A stretch of 64,000 nucleotides of DNA, taken from positions 1,560,501-1,624,500 of the forward strand of contig NZ_CP015199.1 in NCBI RefSeq assembly GCF_001648155.1, given 5' to 3'. How positions within the stretch are numbered: position 1 is the stretch's first letter; each line of letters begins with the position of its first letter. The notes below the pieces were generated by a model. That model searched no databases and was not told the DNA's origin. It saw only the letters and a program-made list of their open reading frames with translations. A program made the translations under genes and the position numbers. Source of the DNA: Chryseobacterium glaciei (lineage in GTDB: Bacteria > Bacteroidota > Bacteroidia > Flavobacteriales > Weeksellaceae). Below are positions 54,654 to 63,853 of the stretch, piece by piece.

Positions 54654-57600
54654 TTATGGTCTAATTATTTGTATTGAGTAACCTTTAAAAGAGTTAGAAT
54701 ATTTTGTAAATTGGCTGTTGCTCATTACTGCTGTGCCAAACTTATAATCATAAATTGTCTGGGTATTATGATTAACTACGTCTAAAAATCCTCTGCCTGT
54801 TTCTTTATTAAAATATTGATTAAATTCTAATCCCCTATCTCCATATATTTTTTGGTACCTACTAACAAGATTATTGGAATAAGTATGTTTAGCTGTTCCT
54901 GCAAATCTACCTGTCCCACCAATAGCTCTTTCTGCTTTTTGAGCTGCTCTTGTCAGCAGTTCTCCATCACTCATTACTTTCGATTGTCCGGCTACCGTTT
55001 TCAATTCTCCCCATTTTGTAATAGGGGTCATTTGTTCCGTTTGAGGGTCGATATTGTATCCCACAATTCTTTGAGCCGCTCCATCTGCTTCTCCAACAGT
55101 AACGGTATATTTTATCCCTGAAGAACCAACCTTTGGCGTAGCTCCTACCGTTGTAGTTTTTGGTGTATTATTTAAAGCCCATGTGCTTCTTCCAACTCCC
55201 ACAGATTTGTTTGTCCACATATTGTTAGTCGGCAAACCTGCCTTAGCCGCACCTGCATTTGCTATTGCTTGCTGGATACCCCCGGCAACACCACCTAGAA
55301 CGCCACCCATTACAAGTCCTGATGCGGCTCCCGTCAAAGTGCCTTCTATGATGTTTTCTCCAAACATCGCGGCAGTAGAAAAGCCACTAATAGCACCTGC
55401 TACAAGACCTCCTGCGCCTCCTGCGATAGCACCACCTAATATCCCTCCGGATATTCCCCAAGTGGCGGCGGCATAACCTGCGGCGGCGGCTCCTGCTGCT
55501 GCACCAACTCCTCCAGTAAATGCTCCTACTGCTGCACCCATGGCAATTTTACCCCAGGTTGCACTCCAGTTCCATTTTGTGGGGTTCCATGAGCCGTTTG
55601 CTTTAACTCCCGTTAAATAAGCTCCTGCAACCGCACCGATTATGATAAATACAAATTCCCCGTCAGGATCTGCATACATCAAAGGATTATTAAATACATA
55701 CCCATATTTATTGTAGTTTTGGGTATAAAATGGATCTTGTATGTTTTCGTCCGCGTTTAAGAATCTTCGTAGCAAAGGATCATACAATCTGCCATTCATG
55801 TGGATGATGCCTACTTCCAAGAAGTGCTCATGACCGGTGTAGCCACGATCTACAATTAAGCCACCAAATGAACCTATGGTGTAAAGTATACTTTTTTTAC
55901 CTACGGAAATTTTGCCGTCTCCGATTTGTAAATGGGTTAAGTTACCCCAAGCATCAAAATGTCTCTGCTCCAGTTTGTTTCCTGCTTCATCACTTATGGC
56001 AAGGATACTTCCAAGATAATCTTTGTGCAAAAATTTATAAGAACCACTACTCTCTGTATAGCCTTTCAAATATACAATATTACTTTCATATGGTGTCCCA
56101 CCGATATAAATGAGATGTTTTTCTTTGCCGGTAGCATTATCCTTTATGACTTCAAAACTTCCGTCCTCACTATAGAATTTGGTAAACATTCCACTACCAT
56201 CTGTACTAAAGTTTCCTCCATAGGTCACTTTTTGTCTCATACCGCTAAGTCCGTACTTAAATGCTACGTCACCTTTTTCACCATCAATAAATACAGGGTC
56301 ATTATTCTCATTGTAGGCAATGCTTTGAATCAGGTCATTCTGATAATTCTGAACCCCTGCTGCATTCAATGTCATTCCGGTTGGTTGATAAATTTTAGCA
56401 GAATTTTCAAACTTTATGGTTCCCACCTGATCGTTCTCTTTTATCCTGCCTTTTATATCGTAAACATTGCTGTTCGTTGCAACTCCCCATACAGGATCTG
56501 TCCATTTTATAAGCCTGTTGTTATCGTCATAATCAAAGGATTCTGTGATATTAAAATCTCCTTCAGTCGTCCTGCTCCTTAATTCATTTTTAAGCGCATC
56601 AAAAACATATGAAAGTCTCAGTAAATTAGGTTTTACTGCAGATGATTGATTAACATACGCTAGATAACCATTCGGATCATAGGTGTTGTTTACATTTACC
56701 GCGCCTAATTTGGCTCTTACGACCAGTCCTTTGGCGTTGGTTTCTTGCAGTTCCCAAAGAACTTTCCCTGTCAGTTTATCTTTTACTTGGGTAAGTTCTC
56801 CATTCCAGTCACTGTATACATTTTCTACCTGAACTTTGGTAATCACGCCCTCTGAACGCAATTGTTTATCATAAGAAGTTACCCTTCCTTTGTTATCATA
56901 TACAATACCATTTTGAGTATATCTTATTCCATAGCCATTTTCAACGGATGATAAAAGTCTTCCCTGGAAGTCATAAATAAAATTAGTCCTGATGAACTCT
57001 CCTGAAACAGTTCCGGATTTTACAAGAAGAGATCCTTTATCATCATATGTAAAAGAAATACTTTTATTGGTTGCCTGCCCTCCGTCGGTTGTAGAAAGTT
57101 CTGTTTGGGAAACAAGTTGCCCTAAAGTATTATAGGCATACTCTTTAATTCCTTTGGGACTGATTGTTTTTTTAGCTTGCCCGAATCCATTATATTCATA
57201 TTTGTAGATTCCATTTGAAGGATCGTTAAACTCAGATTTTCTTCCCCAGCTGTCATAGAGGGTTTTTACAATATTTTCAGCATATTTAGCCTGAATCTGT
57301 TCTCCGGCAGCATTGTAAGAGAATCCAACCGTTCCTCCTTTATCCGTGCTGGAAATTACATTACCTAAAGCATCGGTTGTTGTCGAATTGGTTCTTGCAT
57401 ATCCGTTTATTTCCTTAACAGTCGTTGTTAATCCTGAAACGGAAGTTTCCATTTTCTTCCCAGTGAATGAAGTAGCAGTTACTTTGGTAGGAAATACAGA
57501 ATCATCATAGGAAAAAATATTCCATTGGCTTGGGTTTTGTCCATCAAAATAAGGCTCGGATTCTTTAAGTTTTCTTCCTAAAATATCATATTGGATATCT

Positions 57601-60600
57601 TTAGAAACAAATTGCCCTTGCGCAAAAGCTTTTGTAGTAGTTTTATATTCCTGCCCTAATTTATTGGTGAAAACTTTTGAAACATTTCCGTCCGCATCGT
57701 ACTGACTTACAGTAGTATTTGAATGATCATCCTTTTCATAGGTATACGTAGTGGTTCCTTCTGTACTGGTCGTCGAAGTCAATAATTTTCCCCAATGATC
57801 ATACGTATTGGTAAGGGTATTTCCCCAAGGATCTGTCTTCGTTACTACCTGTCCCCAATCATTGTAAATAATTCCCGTTTCTAATCCTAAATTATCTGTT
57901 TTTTTCTCAACAAACCTTCCCTTGGAATCATACCGGGATTTAGCCGATTGTATTTGAGAATCGACACTGTTATTTATTACCTTTTCGATAATATTTCCAA
58001 AACCATCATAGGAATAGGTTTCCAATGTATATTCTGTATTATCCCTGTTCCACGTTTTTATAGTTTTTAGCCTGTTATTTTCATAAGAATACTCCTCTTT
58101 ACCAGATTTTGTATCGCCATAAGCCTGAACAATATCTGTTTTGGATGCTGGAAGTCCTACATAGTAATTTGCCCCTGCTCCGGATGCGTTGTTATTATAT
58201 AGGTAATTAGAAGTCGTTATGGCGTAACCATTGTTCACATTAGTAATACTTTGTGAAGGAAGATAATAATCTCCGTAAGTAATTTCTGCTGTTGAAATAG
58301 TACTTGTTAAAAAGTCCTTTGTTGTGGTACTTTTAGGTTTGATAGCAGTAACTACTTTTGGCTTGTCTGCTTCCGCAACAGAGGTAACAACCTGCCCATT
58401 TAATAATTTATCTGTTTGATATATCGTTGATTTAAAAGTCAGCAGTTCATTATTATTGACAGAAATATCTGTCGGAAAAATTTTAGATTCAATATTGGTT
58501 CTGATACTCCATTCTTTTACCGGAAGCCCCTCCTGTAAAGGATCGATTTCAGTTCCTGACCATATTTTGGTGTTTTCTAAACCATCAGCATACCACGATG
58601 AACGGGCAGACTGGTGATAGCCCATTATTCCTTTTCCCTGAAGATGACCTGTCATTCCTCTGTATCGGAAATCCTGTTTTCTTCCTTCCTGCTCCAGTTG
58701 TGACACTGCATATCCTTTATCTATTCTGTTCAAAGAATAATAAGGGTATAACGCATTATTTGATTTTTTATAAAAATTAGAATTAATGGAATTGTCAGGT
58801 GTTAACTCAAGATATTTTACAAAAGTAGTGACCCCTCCCTGGTTTATAGACTGAATTCTTTTTAATTCATCAACTCCTGTAGGTGCTTTAATCTTTAAGA
58901 TATTATCTTTTCTAAAAAGAAATACATTATAATAATTATTATTAGACCTAATAACATTGGTTAGGGGTTGATATATCGCCAAATCGTCAACAGGAGTATG
59001 CACGTTAAATGTTCCTGGTGCAGGATAGGTATAAATATTCTTTAACTCAAAGTTCAAAAGGGCGCCAGAAGCCATTGCCCCTTTTGAAATCATGGAATTT
59101 ACAGTAACTCCAACCGTTCTGGCATTCTCAGTTAGCTTGTTAGAATACGAAAAAACCTGAACAATATCAGACTTTCCATCTGCATTCAAGTCTGTTACAG
59201 AATAGTTGGTACGGCTAAATCTCAACCATGCTCCGTTATTTTGAGCTGATTCACTTTTGTATACTAAGAAATCAGGTTTGTAAATACTATAAAAGCTTTG
59301 TCCCGTTCCTATATAAAATCTCCAGTCAGCAAGTCCTACATTTTTTTCAGCAATTGGAATAGAAAAATCAAGTTTTCCATCTCCGTTAAAATCTCCTAAA
59401 AGAACAGGAAAATCGTCCCCTTTAGCTTCCTCCAAATTTGCTGAAAACTTAATCTTTTTTTGATATTGGTTAGGAGCTGTTTTTACAAACTCAAATACAG
59501 TATAGGCAATATTGGATATATTGATAATTTCTACTTTTCCATCCCCATCAATATCCAAATATTTTTGATTGGGGTATGAGCTATCATTAAATCCATTTGT
59601 AGAATAAGTAAAGACTGGGGTATTTGCATTTTTTAAGTCTATAATATATTTATATGAAAAACCGCCACTCGTTGTTGCAATAAATACATCAGATATTCCA
59701 TCTCCATTGATATCTCCTTCATTCATCATATTAACTTGATGTACACATGATGTACATGTTTCTGGAAGTAATTTTTCGAATACCTTTACAAAGATATTAT
59801 CTCTAAAAATATAGCCTGAAACCTTATTGTTGTCATATTCGATGACTCCATTTCCATTATATGATTTCCCTGTTTCATCAAGTAATGAATTGACAACTAG
59901 TGAATGATCATTGAAAGTTTTATTAGTCTGAACGACATTAAAAGTATCATTAAAAGCCCCTAACTTTATGGTACCATCTGTCATAATGAAATCCAGATAA
60001 GCATCACCATTGAAATCTCCCGTAAGCTTTAATTTGTCAAACAAAGCCTGGCTATCCATATTCCAGCCACTAATTTCTGTAGGTTTCTGTGGCGAATAGG
60101 TAAATTCTGCCGAATTAGACGGTTCCTCATTGGAATTATGTTCTGTAATATTCTTTACATACTGATATCCTGTGGCATCGGTAGTATACTCTACAATATA
60201 TTTATTAAATAGATTGCCATTTGTTTTTACAATTATATTCTGTAAAATCTTTTTCTGTGTAAAAAGTGTTCCCGGTCCATTAACAAACGCTGTTTCAAAG
60301 TTATTGCGATCTGTATAATTAAAAAGGATTTCGTTGAAGTCATTTTTCCCGAGTGGTTCATTCCCACCCCAAGTAATGGATTTAATAATGCTTACGTTCT
60401 CTTGCTGCTCGTAATTATAACGGATAATGTTTCCATTAATATCCTTCCATTTTACAATATTAAAGTTGAGACGGTTAGCAGCATCATTCCACCCGGCAGT
60501 AGTATTTCCGTACCATGCTTGTGACCCATCCTCAAAGGTTACCTCCCAATATTCGGGCTGCTTCCAGTTGGATTGATTTCCCAGGGATTTAATTTTAATA

Positions 60601-61031
60601 TTAGAGTACTTTTCGGTGACGTATTCCGCACCATCTTTGCCATACTCTCCTGATTTTAAAATAAGCTTTTGACCATTGAAGCTGTAATAATCGGAATAAT
60701 CTAATTGCACGGCTTTTTGCTCTCCATCTTTTTCAATAGTTTTACCTAATCTCGATATAGAAGAAATTCCTGAGATATTCCATCCTTGGCCTGCAATTCC
60801 ATTTCCGGCATTACTACTATAGGTAAGATTGATTTCAGGAGCAATATTTTTTACTCCAGGTGGTAGAGAAATGGGCAAAGTATACTCAAGCTGTCCTCTC
60901 GCATCTACTTCTATAGCCCCTTTGGTATCATGGAATTTCGGTACCGGTGTGGTTTGTGAAAACCCTGCAATGGATGTACACAGCAGCACCAGAGACCAAA
61001 ATAATCTCTTTTTTTTGTTATAAAAATTCAT
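54654..61031 (-). CDS. RHS-repeat polymorphic toxin with SpvB/FG-GAP front and nuclease-like tip
   Basis: 2125 residues. Signal peptide (1-25), SpvB-type domain (about 35-330, ISLPPGVKNIAPEINLTY), FG-GAP/VCBS repeats with calcium-type loops (GDFNGDAYLDF, GDINGDGISDVF, GDFNGDGKLDF, DLNADGKSDIV), a long RHS/YD-repeat shell (about 900-1700), and the RHS core GYTGHEHFLEVGIIHMNGR (near 1730) to NPLMYADPDG. A Gly/Ala-rich hydrophobic region (about 1795-1930) resembles a membrane-insertion segment. The tip (about 1980-2125) has GRGFLDVVN and TIYDYKFG, a pattern like PD-(D/E)xK nucleases. It is exported by Sec and probably held by T9SS through its partner. The tip assignment is by eye. Confidence 0.9.
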   Translation of the reverse strand: MNFYNKKKRLFWSLVLLCTSIAGFSQTTPVPKFHDTKGAIEVDARGQLEYTLPISLPPGVKNIAPEINLTYSSNAGNGIAGQGWNISGISSISRLGKTIEKDGEQKAVQLDYSDYYSFNGQKLILKSGEYGKDGAEYVTEKYSNIKIKSLGNQSNWKQPEYWEVTFEDGSQAWYGNTTAGWNDAANRLNFNIVKWKDINGNIIRYNYEQQENVSIIKSITWGGNEPLGKNDFNEILFNYTDRNNFETAFVNGPGTLFTQKKILQNIIVKTNGNLFNKYIVEYTTDATGYQYVKNITEHNSNEEPSNSAEFTYSPQKPTEISGWNMDSQALFDKLKLTGDFNGDAYLDFIMTDGTIKLGAFNDTFNVVQTNKTFNDHSLVVNSLLDETGKSYNGNGVIEYDNNKVSGYIFRDNIFVKVFEKLLPETCTSCVHQVNMMNEGDINGDGISDVFIATTSGGFSYKYIIDLKNANTPVFTYSTNGFNDSSYPNQKYLDIDGDGKVEIINISNIAYTVFEFVKTAPNQYQKKIKFSANLEEAKGDDFPVLLGDFNGDGKLDFSIPIAEKNVGLADWRFYIGTGQSFYSIYKPDFLVYKSESAQNNGAWLRFSRTNYSVTDLNADGKSDIVQVFSYSNKLTENARTVGVTVNSMISKGAMASGALLNFELKNIYTYPAPGTFNVHTPVDDLAIYQPLTNVIRSNNNYYNVFLFRKDNILKIKAPTGVDELKRIQSINQGGVTTFVKYLELTPDNSINSNFYKKSNNALYPYYSLNRIDKGYAVSQLEQEGRKQDFRYRGMTGHLQGKGIMGYHQSARSSWYADGLENTKIWSGTEIDPLQEGLPVKEWSIRTNIESKIFPTDISVNNNELLTFKSTIYQTDKLLNGQVVTSVAEADKPKVVTAIKPKSTTTKDFLTSTISTAEITYGDYYLPSQSITNVNNGYAITTSNYLYNNNASGAGANYYVGLPASKTDIVQAYGDTKSGKEEYSYENNRLKTIKTWNRDNTEYTLETYSYDGFGNIIEKVINNSVDSQIQSAKSRYDSKGRFVEKKTDNLGLETGIIYNDWGQVVTKTDPWGNTLTNTYDHWGKLLTSTTSTEGTTTYTYEKDDHSNTTVSQYDADGNVSKVFTNKLGQEYKTTTKAFAQGQFVSKDIQYDILGRKLKESEPYFDGQNPSQWNIFSYDDSVFPTKVTATSFTGKKMETSVSGLTTTVKEINGYARTNSTTTDALGNVISSTDKGGTVGFSYNAAGEQIQAKYAENIVKTLYDSWGRKSEFNDPSNGIYKYEYNGFGQAKKTISPKGIKEYAYNTLGQLVSQTELSTTDGGQATNKSISFTYDDKGSLLVKSGTVSGEFIRTNFIYDFQGRLLSSVENGYGIRYTQNGIVYDNKGRVTSYDKQLRSEGVITKVQVENVYSDWNGELTQVKDKLTGKVLWELQETNAKGLVVRAKLGAVNVNNTYDPNGYLAYVNQSSAVKPNLLRLSYVFDALKNELRSRTTEGDFNITESFDYDDNNRLIKWTDPVWGVATNSNVYDIKGRIKENDQVGTIKFENSAKIYQPTGMTLNAAGVQNYQNDLIQSIAYNENNDPVFIDGEKGDVAFKYGLSGMRQKVTYGGNFSTDGSGMFTKFYSEDGSFEVIKDNATGKEKHLIYIGGTPYESNIVYLKGYTESSGSYKFLHKDYLGSILAISDEAGNKLEQRHFDAWGNLTHLQIGDGKISVGKKSILYTIGSFGGLIVDRGYTGHEHFLEVGIIHMNGRLYDPLLRRFLNADENIQDPFYTQNYNKYGYVFNNPLMYADPDGEFVFIIIGAVAGAYLTGVKANGSWNPTKWNWSATWGKIAMGAAVGAFTGGVGAAAGAAAAGYAAATWGISGGILGGAIAGGAGGLVAGAISGFSTAAMFGENIIEGTLTGAASGLVMGGVLGGVAGGIQQAIANAGAAKAGLPTNNMWTNKSVGVGRSTWALNNTPKTTTVGATPKVGSSGIKYTVTVGEADGAAQRIVGYNIDPQTEQMTPITKWGELKTVAGQSKVMSDGELLTRAAQKAERAIGGTGRFAGTAKHTYSNNLVSRYQKIYGDRGLEFNQYFNKETGRGFLDVVNHNTQTIYDYKFGTAVMSNSQFTKYSNSFKGYSIQIIRP

Positions 61032-61045
61032 AATTTTTTTTTGTA

Positions 61046-61489
61046 TTATCTTTTGATGATGTTTTTACTGAAAATTCTTCCGTCTTTTAACGTAAAGCGT
61101 AATACATATACGCCCCATTCATAATCGGACATATTAATTTTCAATTCTCTGTTTAAACTTGGAATATTTTGTTGTTGAAATTTCCAGTGAACAGTACTGT
61201 GTTGAAATAATGAAACCGATTCTATCAAGCCATCAACCTCTTCTGTCCAGTCAATGGTTAAGAAATCGTTAACCGGAACAGGATACAGGCGTATCTGTTT
61301 CCAAAATGCTTTCTCATCCATAACGGTAGATTGAATTATGGAAGTAGCTTTAGATGCCTGTTTGGCATTGGCATCGATACCCCTGTACCTTTGATTGCCT
61401 GCTTCGTCGTATTTAAAGTAGACCTCGGTTTGGGAGAACCCTAAAAACCCTATTAATAAAGAAAATAGGGAAAGTACTTTTTTTCTCAT
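61046..61489 (-). CDS. T9SS type A sorting-domain protein, RHS partner
   Basis: 147 residues. Signal peptide (1-19, LSLFSLLIGFLGFSQ), a short RHS-like start TEVYFKYDEAGNQRYRG, and a C-terminal T9SS type A sorting domain (about 65-147: IRLYPVPVNDFLTIDW, YEWGVYVLRFTLKDGRIFSKNIIKR). It precedes the RHS gene by 14 bp. The YDEAGNQ.YRG piece is the usual first unit of Bacteroidota RHS proteins, so the two probably assemble, this one giving the outer-membrane translocation signal. Confidence 0.88.
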   Translation of the reverse strand: MRKKVLSLFSLLIGFLGFSQTEVYFKYDEAGNQRYRGIDANAKQASKATSIIQSTVMDEKAFWKQIRLYPVPVNDFLTIDWTEEVDGLIESVSLFQHSTVHWKFQQQNIPSLNRELKINMSDYEWGVYVLRFTLKDGRIFSKNIIKR

Positions 61490-61847
61490 AAGTATTGTAA
61501 TTTTTTATTATAAAGCAGTAAAAATATTCAAAATATTATTTCTCAGTATAGGGGTTTATACGGAATATTATTTCGAAAATTCCCGTAAAAACCCTGAAAA
61601 TTATAAGATAATATTTTCATATAACTGAGGTCTTTCCTCAACCGCATACAAAAGTAGAGCTGCACAGCGACAGAACTCGTCGTATTATATTAGATGTTAA
61701 ATTGTTTGTTTATTTTTATTAGCCGGAACATAATAAATACCGAATTATTCAGATGTAGAGATTGGCTAATAAACATTTGACTATGTGTTAACGCAAAAAA
61801 GGCCTGCTTTTAAAACAGACCTTTTCCAGTAATAGTATTCTTGCTTA
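61490..61847. other. Spacer between tra operon and RHS cargo
   Basis: 358 bases without ORF. It holds the traQ terminator (61795-61824) and presumably the promoter of the T9SS-RHS unit. No TAnnTTTG match stands out, and there is no repeat that would mark an insertion edge. Confidence 0.5.
61795..61824 (-). terminator. Terminator of the tra operon
   Basis: Read leftward: AAAAGG-t-CTG, loop TTTTAAAAG, CAG-g-CCTTTTTT. One mismatch in the stem, T-run present. It lies 24 bp after the traQ stop and marks the end of the transfer operon. Confidence 0.7.
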
Positions 61848-62309
61848 TTATTTTCCTTTGTCGTTAAACTGAAAGCTTACTTTCTGTTCATGACCTTTGT
61901 TGTCAGATACCCAGACATCAAAAGCTTGTGTAACAGTAGATTCTGACACATAATGCAGCCTAAAGATTTGTTCAGGCAAAACATAAGAATCATTCGGCTT
62001 TAGCGTGAACATTTTACCACTTCCGAGTAACAATTTTCCTGAACCGTCAAATTGAAAATAACGAATATAGTATTGGGTACTTTCATAATTACCTTCTGTT
62101 TTTAAAGTACATCTGATGGTTACAGTTTCTCCTTTGGCAATGCTCTTTGGAACAGGCATCACCTGTAGCTCAAATGGAAAATCGGTTTTTATATCCAGTT
62201 CTTTATCACAGGAATTGAGGGCAAACACAAATAGTAATAAAGTAACTGTTGAGGCTGTGAGAATCAACCTTTTAATAAAAGATCTTTTTTCTCTATCATA
62301 TTTATTCAT
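61848..62309 (-). CDS. traQ: Conjugative transposon protein TraQ (DUF3872)
   Basis: 153 residues. Basic N-terminus, hydrophobic lipoprotein-like signal ending FALNSCDKEL (about residues 25-35), then an immunoglobulin-like beta domain: FPFELQVMPVPKSIAKGETVTIRCTL and YYIRYFQFDGSGKLLL and VSESTVTQAFDVWVSDN. This is the DUF3872/TraQ family of CTnDOT-type elements. An envelope component of the transfer machine; exact role unknown. In CTnDOT traP (primase) lies between traO and traQ; here they are adjacent, 17 bp apart. Confidence 0.92.
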   Translation of the reverse strand: MNKYDREKRSFIKRLILTASTVTLLLFVFALNSCDKELDIKTDFPFELQVMPVPKSIAKGETVTIRCTLKTEGNYESTQYYIRYFQFDGSGKLLLGSGKMFTLKPNDSYVLPEQIFRLHYVSESTVTQAFDVWVSDNKGHEQKVSFQFNDKGK

Positions 62310-62326
62310 TTTTTTAGGTTTAAAAG

Positions 62327-62890
62327 TTAAAAAATATAGCGTAGTCCTATACCGGCCGATGGCCTGAACCTTTCTACAGAAGTTCCCCAGACTGCTTTGG
62401 TTTTTCCCTGTATGAGCATCACCAAATGATCACCAAGATAGGTTTCCAAAGAAAGACGTAAGCCGCCTCCATAAATAAAACTGTCCTTATTTTGTATTAC
62501 AGCCCCATTGGGCAGCGCATTCTCACCCTGGTTGATGATTTCGTATCCGGCAACAGCAATGATCCCCATATTCAAAAAAATATTCTTTGCCCAATCTCCT
62601 AAAAGCACAAAGCTGTATCCACCTTCCGCAGAGTATGTTTCAACAGGAATAGTATAATTTTCAAACTCATGGTTCTTATGGGAGTATTCAACAGCCCATA
62701 GCTGGTAGTTCCCATTTTTTCCATTGATGGTCATTCCTGCCTGCATATAGAAAAAATCATGCAATGGCTTCTTATCGGATATCAACCCGATACTTGCTTC
62801 AAATCCTTTTTGTCCCTTGATCAGTCGTTGCGCATAGAGGTCTGTAGTACTGACTATAAGCATCAGTATCGTAAAAATATATATCTTCAT
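62327..62890 (-). CDS. traO: Conjugative transposon protein TraO
   Basis: 187 residues. Signal peptide (1-20, TILMLIVSTTDLYAQ), then an outer-membrane beta-barrel-like sequence: GQKGFEASIGLIS, YAQ..., SYVFLLGDWAKNIF, GGGLRLSLETYLGDHLVMLIQG and a C-terminal Phe (AGIGLRYIF), the mark of outer-membrane proteins. Member of the TraO family of Bacteroidota conjugative elements. In the operon between traN and traQ with short spacers (18 and 17 bp). Confidence 0.93.
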   Translation of the reverse strand: MKIYIFTILMLIVSTTDLYAQRLIKGQKGFEASIGLISDKKPLHDFFYMQAGMTINGKNGNYQLWAVEYSHKNHEFENYTIPVETYSAEGGYSFVLLGDWAKNIFLNMGIIAVAGYEIINQGENALPNGAVIQNKDSFIYGGGLRLSLETYLGDHLVMLIQGKTKAVWGTSVERFRPSAGIGLRYIF

Positions 62891-62908
62891 TTCGATGAGT
62901 TTTAAAGG

Positions 62909-63829
62909 TTAAAAGATCAGTTTCAGATCAGTGACAGGCTTTGCATGGATCAGATCCATGTTTTCCACTTCTACTCTTTGATGCCTGCCTCCGTTCTTTT
63001 CGAATATTTCAATGACTAAAACCTTATCGTCAGCTAATGTGAACTGATCTAACAGAAATACATTCCGTTCCGTACGGCTGTCTTTTACATCTGTCAAGGG
63101 TAGATAGGTTCTTAACGGCATGAGTTCATTCTCCTGCACGGCGGTTCTTTTGGATGTCTTTTTATCTGCAATCTTGAAAGTCATAAAGTCAACAGGAAAT
63201 GGTACGCTCGTATCATTTCTCAGTTCTGTATGAAAGTAGTACTTCCCGTTGTAGATATAAATACCTTTTAGCATAAAACTGATTCCAAAACTTTGAGAAC
63301 CAATGTGTTTAAGCAGCTTTTTGTTTCTGGTGTAAATGGCTTTCAAAGCGGACTGAGTTAAGGACGGGTGGTTGCCACCCAGATCTTCAAAAAGAACATC
63401 ATTTACCTTTTCTTTCTCCTGGGTTTGAAGTATTTTTTGCACATCATAATTCAAAGTAGCCGGACAACAGCTGTAGAACACATCAAAGCTGTAAAAACGA
63501 CCATCTTCGGTAATGACGGAGAAATTGGTCTCGGATTCAAAATTCCGTACGGCTGCTTTAACACGGAGGACATTTTCTGCTTCATCCGCTTTTCCTGCGA
63601 TCAGATTTTCACTTCCCAGATCCACATACCTGATCTTAGACGGAAATATGATATGGGTGGTTTTATCATAGGTTACCGTCAGCCAGTAGGGTTCTACTCT
63701 ACCTGTTTTGAGCCTCGATTCTGTGGTGAGGGTATCAGCAGGTGGTATGCTGTCCTGCTGGGCATGAAGTTGTATAGTAAAGATTGCCAGGAATGTCACC
63801 ATGAACAAACTTTTTATTAAGTATTTCAT
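62909..63829 (-). CDS. traN: Conjugative transposon protein TraN (DUF4138)
   Basis: 306 residues. Signal peptide (1-24, VTFLAIFTIQLHAQ), then VTYDKTTHIIFPSKIRYVDLGSENLIAGKA, ENVLRVKAAVRNFESETNFSVITEDGRFYSFDVFYS, the well-conserved N-terminal block of DUF4138/TraN (VirB9-like), and a C-terminal domain with DRT-type loops ending DLKLIF. TraN forms part of the outer-membrane core of the type IV secretion channel and is followed by TraO and TraQ. Confidence 0.95.
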   Translation of the reverse strand: MKYLIKSLFMVTFLAIFTIQLHAQQDSIPPADTLTTESRLKTGRVEPYWLTVTYDKTTHIIFPSKIRYVDLGSENLIAGKADEAENVLRVKAAVRNFESETNFSVITEDGRFYSFDVFYSCCPATLNYDVQKILQTQEKEKVNDVLFEDLGGNHPSLTQSALKAIYTRNKKLLKHIGSQSFGISFMLKGIYIYNGKYYFHTELRNDTSVPFPVDFMTFKIADKKTSKRTAVQENELMPLRTYLPLTDVKDSRTERNVFLLDQFTLADDKVLVIEIFEKNGGRHQRVEVENMDLIHAKPVTDLKLIF

Positions 63830-63853
63830 ATTGTTTGATTTTTGTATTAAACA

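Noticed and set aside
55183..56582. Plus-strand ORFs of 97 and 207 codons
   Set aside because: Antisense to the RHS core and Gly/Ala-rich region; composition reflects the complementary strand.
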